DNA from: Alicyclobacillus sp. SP_1
Lineage (GTDB): Bacteria; Bacillota; Bacilli; Alicyclobacillales; Alicyclobacillaceae
DNA length: 64,000 nt
Direction of reading: 5' to 3'
NCBI RefSeq assembly: GCF_024706985.1
Contig: NZ_JAMCCX010000039.1
Span: 113,373-177,372, forward strand
The notes beneath the pieces were generated by a model. It was given only the letters and a program-made list of their open reading frames with translations, was not told the origin of the DNA and searched no databases. How positions within the stretch are numbered: position 1 is the first letter of the stretch; each line of letters starts with the position of its first letter. Both the position numbers and the translations under genes were made by a program. Below, one piece after another: positions 51,710-61,404 of the stretch.

Positions 51710-52849
51710 TTACCGCTTCCACCGTGCCAGTTCCTCGTAAACTTCGGAAAAACATTCCGCTGTGCGCTGCCAGGAAAAGAGTTGCGCGCGCTCTCTCGCC
51801 TGCTGCGCGAGCCTCAAGCGGCAGGCGCTATCTTGATAGAGACAGAGCAAGGCGCGAGCAAACGCCGTCGGATTATCCGGCTCTGCGACTAAAACGCCCG
51901 TATCGGTATTGACCACTTCAGGAATTCCTCCGACCTTGCTGGCGACGACCGGGAGCCCGCTTGCCATCGCTTCGAGATTGACCAAACCAAAAGCCTCCTC
52001 TCTCTGCGATGGGCAAACCAGAACATCCGCACTGCGATATACGTCTGGCAATTTGGAAGGACTCACAAAGCCAACCCACTCCAGTGGCAGATGCTCCCCC
52101 AACGTCTCAAGGTGCGCTCGATACGTTCGCTCCCAAGGCGGAGTTCTGCCCACAACCGTGATTTTAAATGGAACATTCTTTTCTTGGAGCAGATGAAGTC
52201 CCCGGAGAACCACATCCAGACCCTTTTGGCGAATCACCCGTCCGACAAACAATATCCGAAAAGTTTTTGCGCCCGATTCGATGCCTCCGTCCTCCCGAGG
52301 GCAAAATGTCCTTGCATCCACGCCGGGATAAATCACGCGCGAACGCCATCTTGTGCGCCCTAAATCAAAGCTTCGAGAAATGGTCTGTTGCAGGTAGTGA
52401 CTGTTCACCACCACGCAGTCTACGCTGGACAGAATTCGGCGCATGCGAGAACGCGCGGCGACGTGTGCATCGGAATGGTCTGCCCGACCATCCGCTGCTG
52501 CTGCTGTCCGAAGTCCCCGACCTGCGAGAAAGGTCGTGGAGTGAAGATTGAGAATCAACTTGGCATGCGGTAAAACAGACCGCACTGCGGCCACAAAGTC
52601 GGGCCTATTCTCCACCTGTACGACATGCGGTTGCGTGTCCCTGAGTATCTGGAGGACCGTTTTGCGATAGGAAACTTTTTCCGAGGGCAACTTGTTGCCT
52701 CGGACCACGCGCTCTGGCGCCAACAAGCAGACGTCTCGAACGCCAATGTCGTCGAAGGACCTCTGCAGAGCGTGCACGTAGATTTGAACGGATCCGCCGC
52801 GCGTAGGTGGAACAGGCAATCCTTCTGGTGCGAGGATGGCAATCGGCAT
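51710..52849 (-). CDS. Glycosyltransferase family 4 (CotSA/YtcC-like)
   Basis: GT-B glycosyltransferase of 379 aa: LAPEGLPVPPTRGGSVQIYV at the N-terminus, ILFVGRVIRQKGLDVVLRGL and CPSQREEAFGLVNLEAMASG (nucleotide-sugar site). It is close in style to spore coat protein CotSA. The neighbouring YheC/D-like and CotS-like genes, which accompany CotSA in Bacilli, support a role in spore-surface glycans. The ATG at 52849 has GGGAG upstream; GTG at 52852 is the alternative. Confidence 0.82.
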   Translation of the reverse strand: MPIAILAPEGLPVPPTRGGSVQIYVHALQRSFDDIGVRDVCLLAPERVVRGNKLPSEKVSYRKTVLQILRDTQPHVVQVENRPDFVAAVRSVLPHAKLILNLHSTTFLAGRGLRTAAAADGRADHSDAHVAARSRMRRILSSVDCVVVNSHYLQQTISRSFDLGRTRWRSRVIYPGVDARTFCPREDGGIESGAKTFRILFVGRVIRQKGLDVVLRGLHLLQEKNVPFKITVVGRTPPWERTYRAHLETLGEHLPLEWVGFVSPSKLPDVYRSADVLVCPSQREEAFGLVNLEAMASGLPVVASKVGGIPEVVNTDTGVLVAEPDNPTAFARALLCLYQDSACRLRLAQQARERAQLFSWQRTAECFSEVYEELARWKR

Positions 52850-52958
52850 CACACCATCTCCCTCAAAATGAGTGGCATAGTCGATGGGAGGTTATCCGCC
52901 CTGACCAGAGACCAGTGCATGGGCATAGGGTAGAGCAGCCTCAAGAGGAGGGTGTGCC

Positions 52959-54149
52959 ATGCTCGTTGTCATTTCCTCACAGTCACCCAAGAGCGCGATA
53001 CACCCGCGCCTTGCCTTCGCGTACCAAACACTCGCAACCGCTGCAGAGCATGAAGGGATGGATCTCCTCGTGGTACCTCCGACCGCGCAGTTAGGGTCTG
53101 TCTCTGCCCTTGTTGGTTGCCGATACGACGAAGTGGACGCTGTGGGAGTGTGGCACGAACAGTCTCACCCTGCAAAACGCACGGTCTATTTTGATTTTAT
53201 GTATCTGTCGGACATTCGTGCGAATCCGTCTCGATATCGACTTCTCATGCGCTCTTTGCGCCAACACGCCCGTCCGGTATTCAATCCTCCTATGCCGCCA
53301 AAAGACCATTTATTTCAAATTTTGTCGCAATCGAGTCCATCGACAGATGGGCAAATCCCCAAAACTTTTCAGGAAATCAGCGCAGAGAGCGCCATTCGCA
53401 TCCTAGAACAGGTTCCAAAGCTCTGGATAAAGCCAGTACATGGGTCAGGTGGTCGCAACTCTCTCTACGTGGAACGGCGCAAGTCCAATCAATTTCTCGT
53501 CGTGGCAGAACAGTTCTTTGGCCAGACCATCGTGGCCGACTTGAATCGTCGCGAACTACTTCAACTGCTTTCCATGGCCACGCGGCGTAGTCGATATCTC
53601 GGTCAAATGCACGTTCCACTGCTGCAAACCGCGGACAAGCGCACGGTCGATATCCGTGTGACACTTGTTCGTAATCGCTGTGGGGCTTGGGAAATTGTGA
53701 GTACGACTGGCCGCTCCAGTCAGCCTGATTCGCTATTGACCAATTATCATGCAGGAGGAAAAGTCGTTTCCTTGACCGAGAGAACAGAAGAATCGGTTGC
53801 GTGGCTACTGCAAAGTCATATGTCGGACGACGACATCTCTCGCGCTCACCGATTCGGTCTGACGGTCGCAGAAAAGCTGCAAGCAACGTTGCCGCATTTA
53901 GCAATTCTCGGAGTCGATATTGGTCAAACCACAGATGGACAACAGTACGTATATGACTGCAATGCACGACCGGGACGCGACATCTTAACCAACAGCGAAA
54001 TAGCTCATTATCTTCAAAGGGTGGTTGCTTTCGCCCACTGGTTAGAGGAACAGAGCTACGGCCTCCTTCCGAACGGAACAGTCTGCGACCAATCGTCGAC
54101 CGCACGGACTGCCTCTAGCCTCTGTTCCCAGGTAGACTCCAGTACCTGA
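52959..54149 (+). CDS. YheC/YheD-like ATP-grasp spore coat-associated protein
   Basis: Protein of 396 aa. KLWIKPVHGSGGRNSLYVER is the ATP-grasp lysine region, TVDIRVTLVRNRCGAWEIVS the central strand, and LGVDIGQTTDGQQYVYDCNARPG the metal-binding end; all are typical of YheC/YheD. The enzymatic product is unknown in the family. GAGGAGGG lies close before the ATG. The last 94 bp overlap the CotS-like gene on the other strand. Confidence 0.8.
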   Translation: MLVVISSQSPKSAIHPRLAFAYQTLATAAEHEGMDLLVVPPTAQLGSVSALVGCRYDEVDAVGVWHEQSHPAKRTVYFDFMYLSDIRANPSRYRLLMRSLRQHARPVFNPPMPPKDHLFQILSQSSPSTDGQIPKTFQEISAESAIRILEQVPKLWIKPVHGSGGRNSLYVERRKSNQFLVVAEQFFGQTIVADLNRRELLQLLSMATRRSRYLGQMHVPLLQTADKRTVDIRVTLVRNRCGAWEIVSTTGRSSQPDSLLTNYHAGGKVVSLTERTEESVAWLLQSHMSDDDISRAHRFGLTVAEKLQATLPHLAILGVDIGQTTDGQQYVYDCNARPGRDILTNSEIAHYLQRVVAFAHWLEEQSYGLLPNGTVCDQSSTARTASSLCSQVDSST

Positions 54150-55072
54150 AACGTGGCGAGATTCTTGCGCCGAGAGCCTATCTGTAGAGCCGCCAGCCAC
54201 GCCTCTCTGGGAAAGTGAAACAAGGCCGCGACAATTCTCCTCTCGGCTGGGGACAGGGGACGAATTCGCTCATAGCCACGGAGTAACGCCAAGAGCGACC
54301 GGGATTCAAACTCCGTCGTATTGGCCATGGCCTTCACTAACTCTAGCCACGGACATCCTATCTTCACCTGTTCCCAGTCAATCAAACAGACGTCCCTCCG
54401 TCGACGCAGAACATTTGGGCGGGTGACGTCACCATGTAAATAGCTCCCCTGCTGCAACGATTGTTCTAAAATCGGCGCAATTTCCTCACGGCCCAAAGCT
54501 GTCCATGCGCTTTCCGAAAGTTCTCGAATCTCCCCCACATGGCTCTGAAACCACCGTTGTGACGGTGAATGTTGAGACAAAACACTCGGCAAATTGCGCT
54601 GGTAAAAATCATTCTCCAATTGTTTCATGCGCGTTAACATCTGCGAAGACCGCGACTTCTCGACTGGAACAGGAACCGTATGTAACTCCGCCAAGGCCCG
54701 CCCCAAGAGCATCAAATCGCTCGAATGTAGCGACACGGGCGGTCCATCCACCCACTCCGTCAAATAGATGAGGCGCTTTCCACATTCCGACCAATATTGC
54801 CCAGACTGGTTGGACAAGACTTTAGGCATTCGCCGATATCCCGACTTCTTCAGATACTGTAACTCCCGCAACATGCGCTGGAGGCGGTATAGCGGCTGTC
54901 GAAAAACCTTTACGACGACATGTCCATTCCCCGTGTCCACACGATAGGCGGCCCTGGCCGTATATGCAGATTGGCAGGGTTCAAATCCACGCACGCGCAT
55001 CCCGTAAGTTTTCAGAGCTAACGCGAGCCACGCTTGTGGATGCTCATGCCCATGAGATGCCGACTGTTTCAT
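54056..55072 (-). CDS. CotS-like spore coat kinase-fold protein (first copy)
   Basis: Protein of 338 aa with an aminoglycoside-phosphotransferase fold: YRVDTGNGHVVVKVF (Lys), YLTEWVDGPPV, SYLHGDVTRPNVL (catalytic loop) and VCLIDWEQVKIGCPW (metal-binding Asp). This matches the CotS/YtaA/YutH group. The ATG at 55072 has GGGGAG 6 nt upstream; the in-frame ATG at 55162 would add 30 residues. A similar protein lies at 56920. Confidence 0.8.
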   Translation of the reverse strand: MKQSASHGHEHPQAWLALALKTYGMRVRGFEPCQSAYTARAAYRVDTGNGHVVVKVFRQPLYRLQRMLRELQYLKKSGYRRMPKVLSNQSGQYWSECGKRLIYLTEWVDGPPVSLHSSDLMLLGRALAELHTVPVPVEKSRSSQMLTRMKQLENDFYQRNLPSVLSQHSPSQRWFQSHVGEIRELSESAWTALGREEIAPILEQSLQQGSYLHGDVTRPNVLRRRRDVCLIDWEQVKIGCPWLELVKAMANTTEFESRSLLALLRGYERIRPLSPAERRIVAALFHFPREAWLAALQIGSRRKNLATFQVLESTWEQRLEAVRAVDDWSQTVPFGRRP

Positions 55073-55185
55073 CCAACTCCCCCATTCCAAGTCGAGGAAC
55101 ACCTCATCTTGTGCCGATGACACCTGTGTGGATAGAAGTGTACGAAACTTTCCCATCCACACATCCTATGTCACATCAAATCGCA

Positions 55186-56775
55186 TTACCGGAGCACCTC
55201 TAGGCGCCGAGGCTGCACATAGCCGCCGCGCATCCCGCGAAGTTCGATGAGCAACTGCAGGGCCTCAACGTGATCCCCCACGATTAACTTCTTCAGCGGA
55301 ACTCCATAGCGGCGGGAATGTAATCGGTGCCGATAGGGGTTGCGCCGTATCACGTCTGCAAACTGTACTTGTTTTACTTCGAGCCCGGATATCACCGCCC
55401 GAACCAACGCCTTCGGGGGTACGCACAACTCTGCCGCAGGAATCACTCGCAACGCCTCACCAGAGAGTGCATGCGGTACGGCTGTCAGTGAACACGCACC
55501 GAGGTCGGAACGTTGCAGAGCAAAGTTCAAAAACTCCTTGACGGTGGTCACGGCATCTCGTACACCGCGATTGGCAAGTCCGGAGGACAAGTCGTTGAGC
55601 GCCACATCCACACCGCTTTCAACCGCATCATAGAACGGCTTGAGTTCTTTTGCCGGAATGAAAAAGTCTGCATCGACAAACAGCGTCGCGACGGCCGTTC
55701 GGGTGGCTAAAACGCCAACGGATCGCCCAACATCATGCCCTAATGCCTGCCCAAAAACCTCAAGCTGCACATCCAATTGCCGTGCGATTCTGCTTGTGCC
55801 GTCGGTCGATCCGTTGTCAATCACGCAAATTTGCTCCGCTCCGGACTCCTTCAACGATGCGACCACTTGTGGCAGAGTCTTTGCCTCATTGCGCGCCGGA
55901 ACCACTGCCGCCCTTCCCAGACAATCGATATGCGTCGCCTGAATCTCTTCGGTATCCCGGGCACTCTGGAGTGCTTCTATGACCTCCCGTCGGCGATTCA
56001 AGTCGTCAAATCCTCCGCGAGTTCCACGCTGACGAATGATTTCTGAAAAGGCCTCGACATGGTCGCCAAGAATGACGTCGCGACGAAGATAACCATCTCC
56101 TCGCGCCTCGCGCGAGCGATTGCGGGTACTTACATCAACGTACGTAGGAGCGCTAATTTTCAGTCCGGCCAACACGGCCTTCGTGAAAAATACGGGAGGC
56201 ACAGCAAGGTCCGCACACTCCATTACAACGAGAGCACTTTTGCGAATGGCATGCGGTACGGCCGTCAACGATGCCGCCCTCAAATCGGGTCGTTCCAGTG
56301 CGATATTGAGGGCCCGTTTGGCAAGGGCCGTCGGGTGGTCGAAATGCCGATTGGCTGGTGTTGGGTATTGATTCAAAGCTATATCTGCCCCGTCCCGCAA
56401 ACTTCGAATGAACGGTTGCAGTTCCTGTAATCGCCAGACAATGTCTGCGTCCAAAAACAAGATGAATTCCGACTTCGCAACAGCCGCTCCAAGCGCCCGA
56501 CCGACGTCCGGGCCTAACTTCTCCGGGTATGTCAATTGGCGTACACCAGCAGCACGAGCAATCGACTCAGACGCATCCGTGCACCCATTCAGAACGACGA
56601 TGACCTCCCGCACAGCTGACCACGAAGTAAGCCTCCGCAAATTCTCACGAAGCGTCCGCTCTTCATTACAGACAGGCATGACGACACTCACCCCTCCCTC
56701 GCTTGGTATCGATCTTGGCTGCGGGGAATGCGGGTGGAACTTGGTCAGTCCGATGCGACGGTCTACAGGAGACAT
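55186..56775 (-). CDS. Tandem two-domain GT2 glycosyltransferase
   Basis: Protein of 529 aa made of two homologous GT2 domains without membrane segments. Domain 1 (about residues 27-260) has VSVVMPVCNEERTL, VVLNGCTDASESIA and LFLDADIVWR. Domain 2 (about 285-525) has AAVVPARNEAKTL, VIDNGSTDGTSRIA and LFVDADFFIP. Both contain R(S/P)DL-A(C/A)SLTAVPHA and end in GDHVEA...RG-RGG, which shows an internal duplication. It lies among spore-coat genes, so it probably makes a spore-surface sugar chain. Substrates are unknown. Confidence 0.75.
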   Translation of the reverse strand: MSPVDRRIGLTKFHPHSPQPRSIPSEGGVSVVMPVCNEERTLRENLRRLTSWSAVREVIVVLNGCTDASESIARAAGVRQLTYPEKLGPDVGRALGAAVAKSEFILFLDADIVWRLQELQPFIRSLRDGADIALNQYPTPANRHFDHPTALAKRALNIALERPDLRAASLTAVPHAIRKSALVVMECADLAVPPVFFTKAVLAGLKISAPTYVDVSTRNRSREARGDGYLRRDVILGDHVEAFSEIIRQRGTRGGFDDLNRRREVIEALQSARDTEEIQATHIDCLGRAAVVPARNEAKTLPQVVASLKESGAEQICVIDNGSTDGTSRIARQLDVQLEVFGQALGHDVGRSVGVLATRTAVATLFVDADFFIPAKELKPFYDAVESGVDVALNDLSSGLANRGVRDAVTTVKEFLNFALQRSDLGACSLTAVPHALSGEALRVIPAAELCVPPKALVRAVISGLEVKQVQFADVIRRNPYRHRLHSRRYGVPLKKLIVGDHVEALQLLIELRGMRGGYVQPRRLEVLR

Positions 56776-56919
56776 CTCATGCCACCTACCTTTTCACAAA
56801 GCTACGCGCGGCTTCCACTGATTGGCGCAAAGTCGTACCCTGAAGCATTTTATTCTATGTGGGGTACGTTCAATTGGAGATCTTTTGGAATTTATGCCCA
56901 CTAGAGGGGGAGACATTGG

Positions 56920-57852
56920 ATGCACCTGACAGAGTTCATGGAGAAGATGTACGGGATGCGTGTGGCACACATCCAACCCAAGAGACGTAACGTGTTTTTG
57001 CTGCGCACGACAGATGGAACCCAGTGGTGCGTGAAAGTAGTGCAGAGCACGCCGGAACATCTTCGTCATCTGCTCCAAGTGAGTGAATATTTACAGGCAA
57101 ACGGGTTTGTTCACTGTCCCCTGGTCCAGTATGACAAGTCTGGAAAAGCGTACGTTTCATGGCGAAAAAAAATTCTCTTTGTGACAAACTGGATTCCCGG
57201 TGAAAACCCACATTTATCGGACATCAACGATTGGAACAAAGCTTTGCAGACCCTCGCTGTCTTTCATCAACATGCTGTCGGATATCCTTTAACGCTCGTA
57301 CCGACCGCCAAAATCCAATACCATCGTGTTCTAGAGCGAGTCGAGTCCGGAAAGCAAATTATCTCTCATCTATCCCATGTTCAGAAGAAATACGAAAGAT
57401 TCTTTGATTTGCTGGATGTGGCCGAGGATTCTGTCAAGCACCCTCTCGTCCAGCAATTTATCGAGAGAGAGCGTCTCGATGGTTCATTTATTCACGGGGA
57501 TTACAACTATCCCAATCTCGTATTCGATACACATCGTCAGCTTCATTTGATTGATTTTGACAATACGTCTATGCAGGGACGAATGATGGATTTAGCCCAT
57601 CTGTTGCATCGAAATGCGGCTTGGGACGGACCTCGAATGGTCGAGTCCATCAGCACCTACGACCGTCAGCGAACACTCGGGAAAACCGAGAAGCGGTACC
57701 TATTCACGCTACTTCATGTACCCTACCCAGTGCTGCGCTGGTACAACATGGCTCGTAGGCACGGCAAGTCTGGGAGCGAAGGTGGATTGTCGCTTCCCAG
57801 TCGCAAACAACTTCACCAATATGCCGAATACTTGAATTCCGCTCTCTTATAG
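56920..57852 (+). CDS. CotS-like spore coat kinase-fold protein (second copy)
   Basis: Protein of 310 aa of the CotS group: WCVKVVQSTPEHLRHLLQVS, LFVTNWIPGENPH, GSFIHGDYNYPNLVFD (catalytic loop) and LHLIDFDNTSMQGRMMDLAH. GAGGGGGAGA precedes the ATG. It is divergent from the tandem GT2 gene by 144 bp. Two CotS-like proteins, a CotSA-like protein and YheC/D together form one spore-coat group. Confidence 0.85.
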   Translation: MHLTEFMEKMYGMRVAHIQPKRRNVFLLRTTDGTQWCVKVVQSTPEHLRHLLQVSEYLQANGFVHCPLVQYDKSGKAYVSWRKKILFVTNWIPGENPHLSDINDWNKALQTLAVFHQHAVGYPLTLVPTAKIQYHRVLERVESGKQIISHLSHVQKKYERFFDLLDVAEDSVKHPLVQQFIERERLDGSFIHGDYNYPNLVFDTHRQLHLIDFDNTSMQGRMMDLAHLLHRNAAWDGPRMVESISTYDRQRTLGKTEKRYLFTLLHVPYPVLRWYNMARRHGKSGSEGGLSLPSRKQLHQYAEYLNSALL

Positions 57853-57967
57853 AAAAACCGCACGGCGAGGTAAAAGGGGCAGATTCTCGAAGGGTAGGTC
57901 CAAACCGCTTTGAAAGTCGGTGACCACTCCGCATTGATGAAGCAAGGGGTTTTACGGCGCACATGAT

Positions 57968-58018
57968 AATCACAAAAAGTCTACAATCACAAAAAGTCTA
58001 CAATCACAAAAAGTCTAC
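57968..58018. repeat. Tandem repeat, three copies of 17 bp
   Basis: AATCACAAAAAGTCTAC occurs three times without change at 57968-57984, 57985-58001 and 58002-58018. It lies in the 254-bp gap between the second cotS-like gene and the tRNA cluster. The unit length equals that of the array at 36132. Confidence 0.9.
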
Positions 58019-58106
58019 CATCACAGGACGAATGGAAAAGTCGCTGAAAAAGAAATCGACGCGGCTCTCGTGTCACGAGAAACCGCGCGAATGCTAGGTT
58101 TTTCTT

Positions 58107-58180
<74 letters not shown>

Positions 58181-58274
58181 AAATCAAAGGTCACGAAGTC
58201 TAGTGTATCTTACGACCCAAATGCCTATGCCATGGAGTCGTAGAACTCCAGTCCGAGACAACACGTACTCTCTA

Positions 58275-58349
58275 TGGAGCGGAAGACGGGATTCGAACCC
58301 GCGACCCTCGCCTTGGCAAGGCGATGCTCTACCCCTGAGCCACTTCCGC
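58275..58349 (-). tRNA. tRNA-Gly (GCC)
   Basis: 75 nt including encoded CCA. Acceptor GCGGAAG/CTTCCGC, anticodon arm TCGCC-TTGCCAA-GGCGA with anticodon GCC, and T arm GGGTTCGAATCCC. Confidence 0.97.
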
Positions 58350-58403
58350 AAGAGGAATTTATCTGGAAATCAGACAACCTTTGTTGATCTTCTTTCCAGG
58401 TGA

Positions 58404-58479
<76 letters not shown>

Positions 58480-58759
58480 ATGAGTGCATAACATTTCAAC
58501 AGTAACACCTTAGCCAAACAAAGTCAAGATGGAAAAACACCAGCGAGAGCATCCACCGCCATCGGTCACTCTGTTCTTTCGCACGGAGGATATAGTAACA
58601 CACTCCTTTGATGGTTACAAGTCACCTTAAAAAGCATCACGGTCAGACCGTCCCTTGTCTCCACACTCGATTTGTCGTTTGTGAAGTTGTCGGAAGTATG
58701 CTGGTTCCCCCGTGCTATAATTCCATCATGCCAGATAATCTACGAGGAGGAGACGTTCC

Positions 58760-59734
58760 GTGCTTCCTTCAGAGCAGCAGCCAAAAACACACGGTTACAG
58801 AGTGCAGCGCCAGACGATGGAGAGAGCACTACAGCGATATTTGGAGCGCTCTCATGCGCCCAATAGTCGGCGTGCATATCGTTCGGATTGGGCGGATTTC
58901 ACCGATTGGTGTCAGTCTCACCATGCTTCTGCGTTGCCTGCAGAAGCAGAGACTGTAGCAGGCTATATTGCCGAAATGGCACAGTTGGGGGCTAAGGCCA
59001 GCACGATTGTCCGGCGCCTTTCGTCTATTTCCATCGCGCACCAAGCCAAGAAACTCGACTCACCCACGCACTCCATACTCGTGCGCGCTGTCTGGCGCGG
59101 CATTCGCAGAGAACACGGTACGGCACCAGAGCCTAAGAGCCCTATTTTAGTCGACGACTTGCGGCGCATGGTGGATGCAATTGACACAACCACTCTGCGT
59201 GGATTACGTGACAAAGCACTTTTGCTGGTCGGCTTTGCTGGCGCCTTTCGCCGTTCGGAACTTGTGTCCCTAACCGTCCATGACGTCGAGTTTCGTGAGG
59301 ACGGCATGGTTCTGACCGTACGCCACAGCAAAACTGACCAAGAAGGCGCTGGGCAACGCATCGCGGTTGTGCGTGGCCAATCGAAGACGACCTGCCCAGT
59401 GACATCGCTGCAAACTTGGTTGGCCGAGTCCTCTATAAAAGAGGGGCCGATTTTCCGGAAAGTAAACAAAGCGGACCATGTGGAACATCGAGCCCTGACC
59501 GCGCAATCCGTTGCACTTGTGGTGAAGCGTTGCGCCGAGAGTGTCGGTCTCGACCCTAGTCAAGTCGCCGGTCACAGCCTGCGTTCAGGATTTGCCACAC
59601 AGGCCGCTATCAACGGGGTGTTGGAGCGAGATATCATGCGGCAAACGCGACACAAGTCCATACTGACATTGCGGCGCTACATTCAAGACGGAAATTTGTT
59701 TCGAGACAGCCCTTCAGGCAGAGTTGGGCTATAG
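58760..59734 (+). CDS. Tyrosine recombinase/integrase
   Basis: Site-specific recombinase of 324 aa with a SAM-like N-terminal domain (about residues 18-115) and a complete catalytic set: Arg164 in GAFRRSEL, Lys191 in RHSKTDQEG, His272 and Arg275 in GHSLRSGF, His298 in TRHKSI and Tyr307 in LRRYIQ. GTG at 58760 has GAGGAGGAG upstream. It lies 280 bp from the tRNA cluster but no phage or mobile genes flank it, so it may be a remnant of an integrated element or a free-standing recombinase. Confidence 0.88.
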   Translation: MLPSEQQPKTHGYRVQRQTMERALQRYLERSHAPNSRRAYRSDWADFTDWCQSHHASALPAEAETVAGYIAEMAQLGAKASTIVRRLSSISIAHQAKKLDSPTHSILVRAVWRGIRREHGTAPEPKSPILVDDLRRMVDAIDTTTLRGLRDKALLLVGFAGAFRRSELVSLTVHDVEFREDGMVLTVRHSKTDQEGAGQRIAVVRGQSKTTCPVTSLQTWLAESSIKEGPIFRKVNKADHVEHRALTAQSVALVVKRCAESVGLDPSQVAGHSLRSGFATQAAINGVLERDIMRQTRHKSILTLRRYIQDGNLFRDSPSGRVGL

Positions 59735-59847
59735 GCACTCGATGCATGAATGGAAACGGCGCTACGGGTGCCGGGAAGGCCCCCCCTGAAGTCGTGAAAC
59801 AATGTGCCGACACACCGGATCGTCATACTTCAGAACACTTTCATGAC

Positions 59848-61344
59848 CTATAAGTTACTGAAAAACTCCCCATGTTTATAAACGAACCCCGTTCCAACCC
59901 CTCCCGACTGACTGGCTTGTACAGAAGTCGCGCCGTATGTTACCCAAACTTCTGAGTTGGCTTGACTTCGAATCAAAATCTTCGACGGTGCATGGTTGAT
60001 GCCACCGTCCGCTGTCCCCGCACTAGAATAGATAGGAGTAGAAGCAAAGCTCGGCGAAGATATCCATTCTCTACCGCCATCGAGACTATACTCCGCACCT
60101 TGCACGGTGACAGCTTCGGGCGAGTGGACTGAAAAATTTGGTAGAATCGCGGTCATGGTGTTGTGCGCCGGATGAACCATCACCTGAACTTGTTGTAAAT
60201 CTTCAAAGGAGCGCGTGTCTGCTTGTTCACTTTGACCCACACCTTCAACGCCGACAAACAGCCATTGCGGTATAAGTTGGTACTCATTTCTGCCCACTTT
60301 CCTGAAACCCTTCATCATAGGCAACAAACTTTCCAACCATACGTGATACTGACGTGACGTCATCGGACTCGTGGGAGCAAGTCCCGGCACACGAATACCA
60401 GTCGCATTGCAAAGCGCCAACGCACTACCGTACGGAACAGACTCGCGAACGTGAGGGTTACTGATAATTCCAGACAGATTCAGCAACACCTTGTCCATCT
60501 CTGCTTCGGTTACGGTCTCGCTAGAACCAAATATAGTGTTGGATACTGGGTGAAAAGCAGGCGACTGGGATTCATATGGGTCGTGGAAGGACGCACTGGC
60601 CGTGGTGAGAGAGTCGATAATTCCCTCATCTTCACTCGGCACATCCGTAAACGAACCAAGGGTATACGGAGTCATGTCTTGCGACTGAAAACCCAGCTGA
60701 AGGGAAGCGTGTTGCTGCAGAAATGTCCATAGACTGACCGCTGCCCCTAATTTGCTTTCTATCGAAGAACTCTCAGGCGGGACACCGTCCGGGTTGGCAG
60801 TCATGTCCCAAATCCGTCCATTCCAAGTTGACGCAATCCCGGCGGCACGAAGAGCCTCCATAACATAGTATGCTGGAGCGAAGGTTGTCAGTTGGTGCGA
60901 AGCGGGATCGACCGCAGTCCATCGTGGAGCAGAAACCGTGACCGTATGCTTACCTCCCGAGATGGAAATGTTCATACTATGTCTCTGCAGGGTGGGCTCA
61001 CCCGCGTTGGCAAGCACTCTTCCCGAAGGAACAGTCAACTTTAGTACCCCCGTAGATGAAACACCATTCCATGACACAACCCCCGACCGGTGTCCATTGC
61101 CTGGCAACGCATGCAAGACATCGTGAAGATAGTAGATGGGAATCCAGCTCGTTGGCTTATCGCCATCCCACGGATCCGGCGCCACAATATGTTGAACCTT
61201 CAACACCAGTTTGCCGTTCATGACAATCGTGGTCGGTTGATAGTCAAAGGTTGCTGCATCTGCTACAGACGGATTCACCGAATGGATGAGCGCCACTGAA
61301 AAAGTGGTACATCCAACCGCGAGCCAAGATTTCCAACGTTTCAT
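59848..61344 (-). CDS. Secreted protein with stalk-like domains (paralogue 1)
   Basis: Protein of 498 aa with a signal peptide (WLAVGCTTFSVALIHS, cleavage likely after VADA). The N-terminal domain has LVLKVQHIVAPDPWDGDKPT then SWIPIYYLHDVLHAL. A second has FAPAYYVMEALRAAGIASTW. A middle part with LGSFTDVPSEDEGIIDSL recalls an SLH-type start, and the C-terminus (about 400-498) is beta-rich. It is not an enzyme that I recognise. The ATG at 61344 has AGGAGG about 11 nt upstream. It follows paralogue 2 by 60 bp, probably in one operon. Confidence 0.65.
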   Translation of the reverse strand: MKRWKSWLAVGCTTFSVALIHSVNPSVADAATFDYQPTTIVMNGKLVLKVQHIVAPDPWDGDKPTSWIPIYYLHDVLHALPGNGHRSGVVSWNGVSSTGVLKLTVPSGRVLANAGEPTLQRHSMNISISGGKHTVTVSAPRWTAVDPASHQLTTFAPAYYVMEALRAAGIASTWNGRIWDMTANPDGVPPESSSIESKLGAAVSLWTFLQQHASLQLGFQSQDMTPYTLGSFTDVPSEDEGIIDSLTTASASFHDPYESQSPAFHPVSNTIFGSSETVTEAEMDKVLLNLSGIISNPHVRESVPYGSALALCNATGIRVPGLAPTSPMTSRQYHVWLESLLPMMKGFRKVGRNEYQLIPQWLFVGVEGVGQSEQADTRSFEDLQQVQVMVHPAHNTMTAILPNFSVHSPEAVTVQGAEYSLDGGREWISSPSFASTPIYSSAGTADGGINHAPSKILIRSQANSEVWVTYGATSVQASQSGGVGTGFVYKHGEFFSNL

Positions 61345-61404
61345 TTCCAATCGTGACCTCCTAAAACTATGCAACCACGAGCCTGCCGACATTTCCACAA
61401 AAGG

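Noticed and set aside
58760..59734. XerC/XerD chromosome-dimer recombinase
   Set aside because: The gene lacks the usual xerC/xerD neighbours and the N-terminal region is not typical. An integrase-type label is safer.
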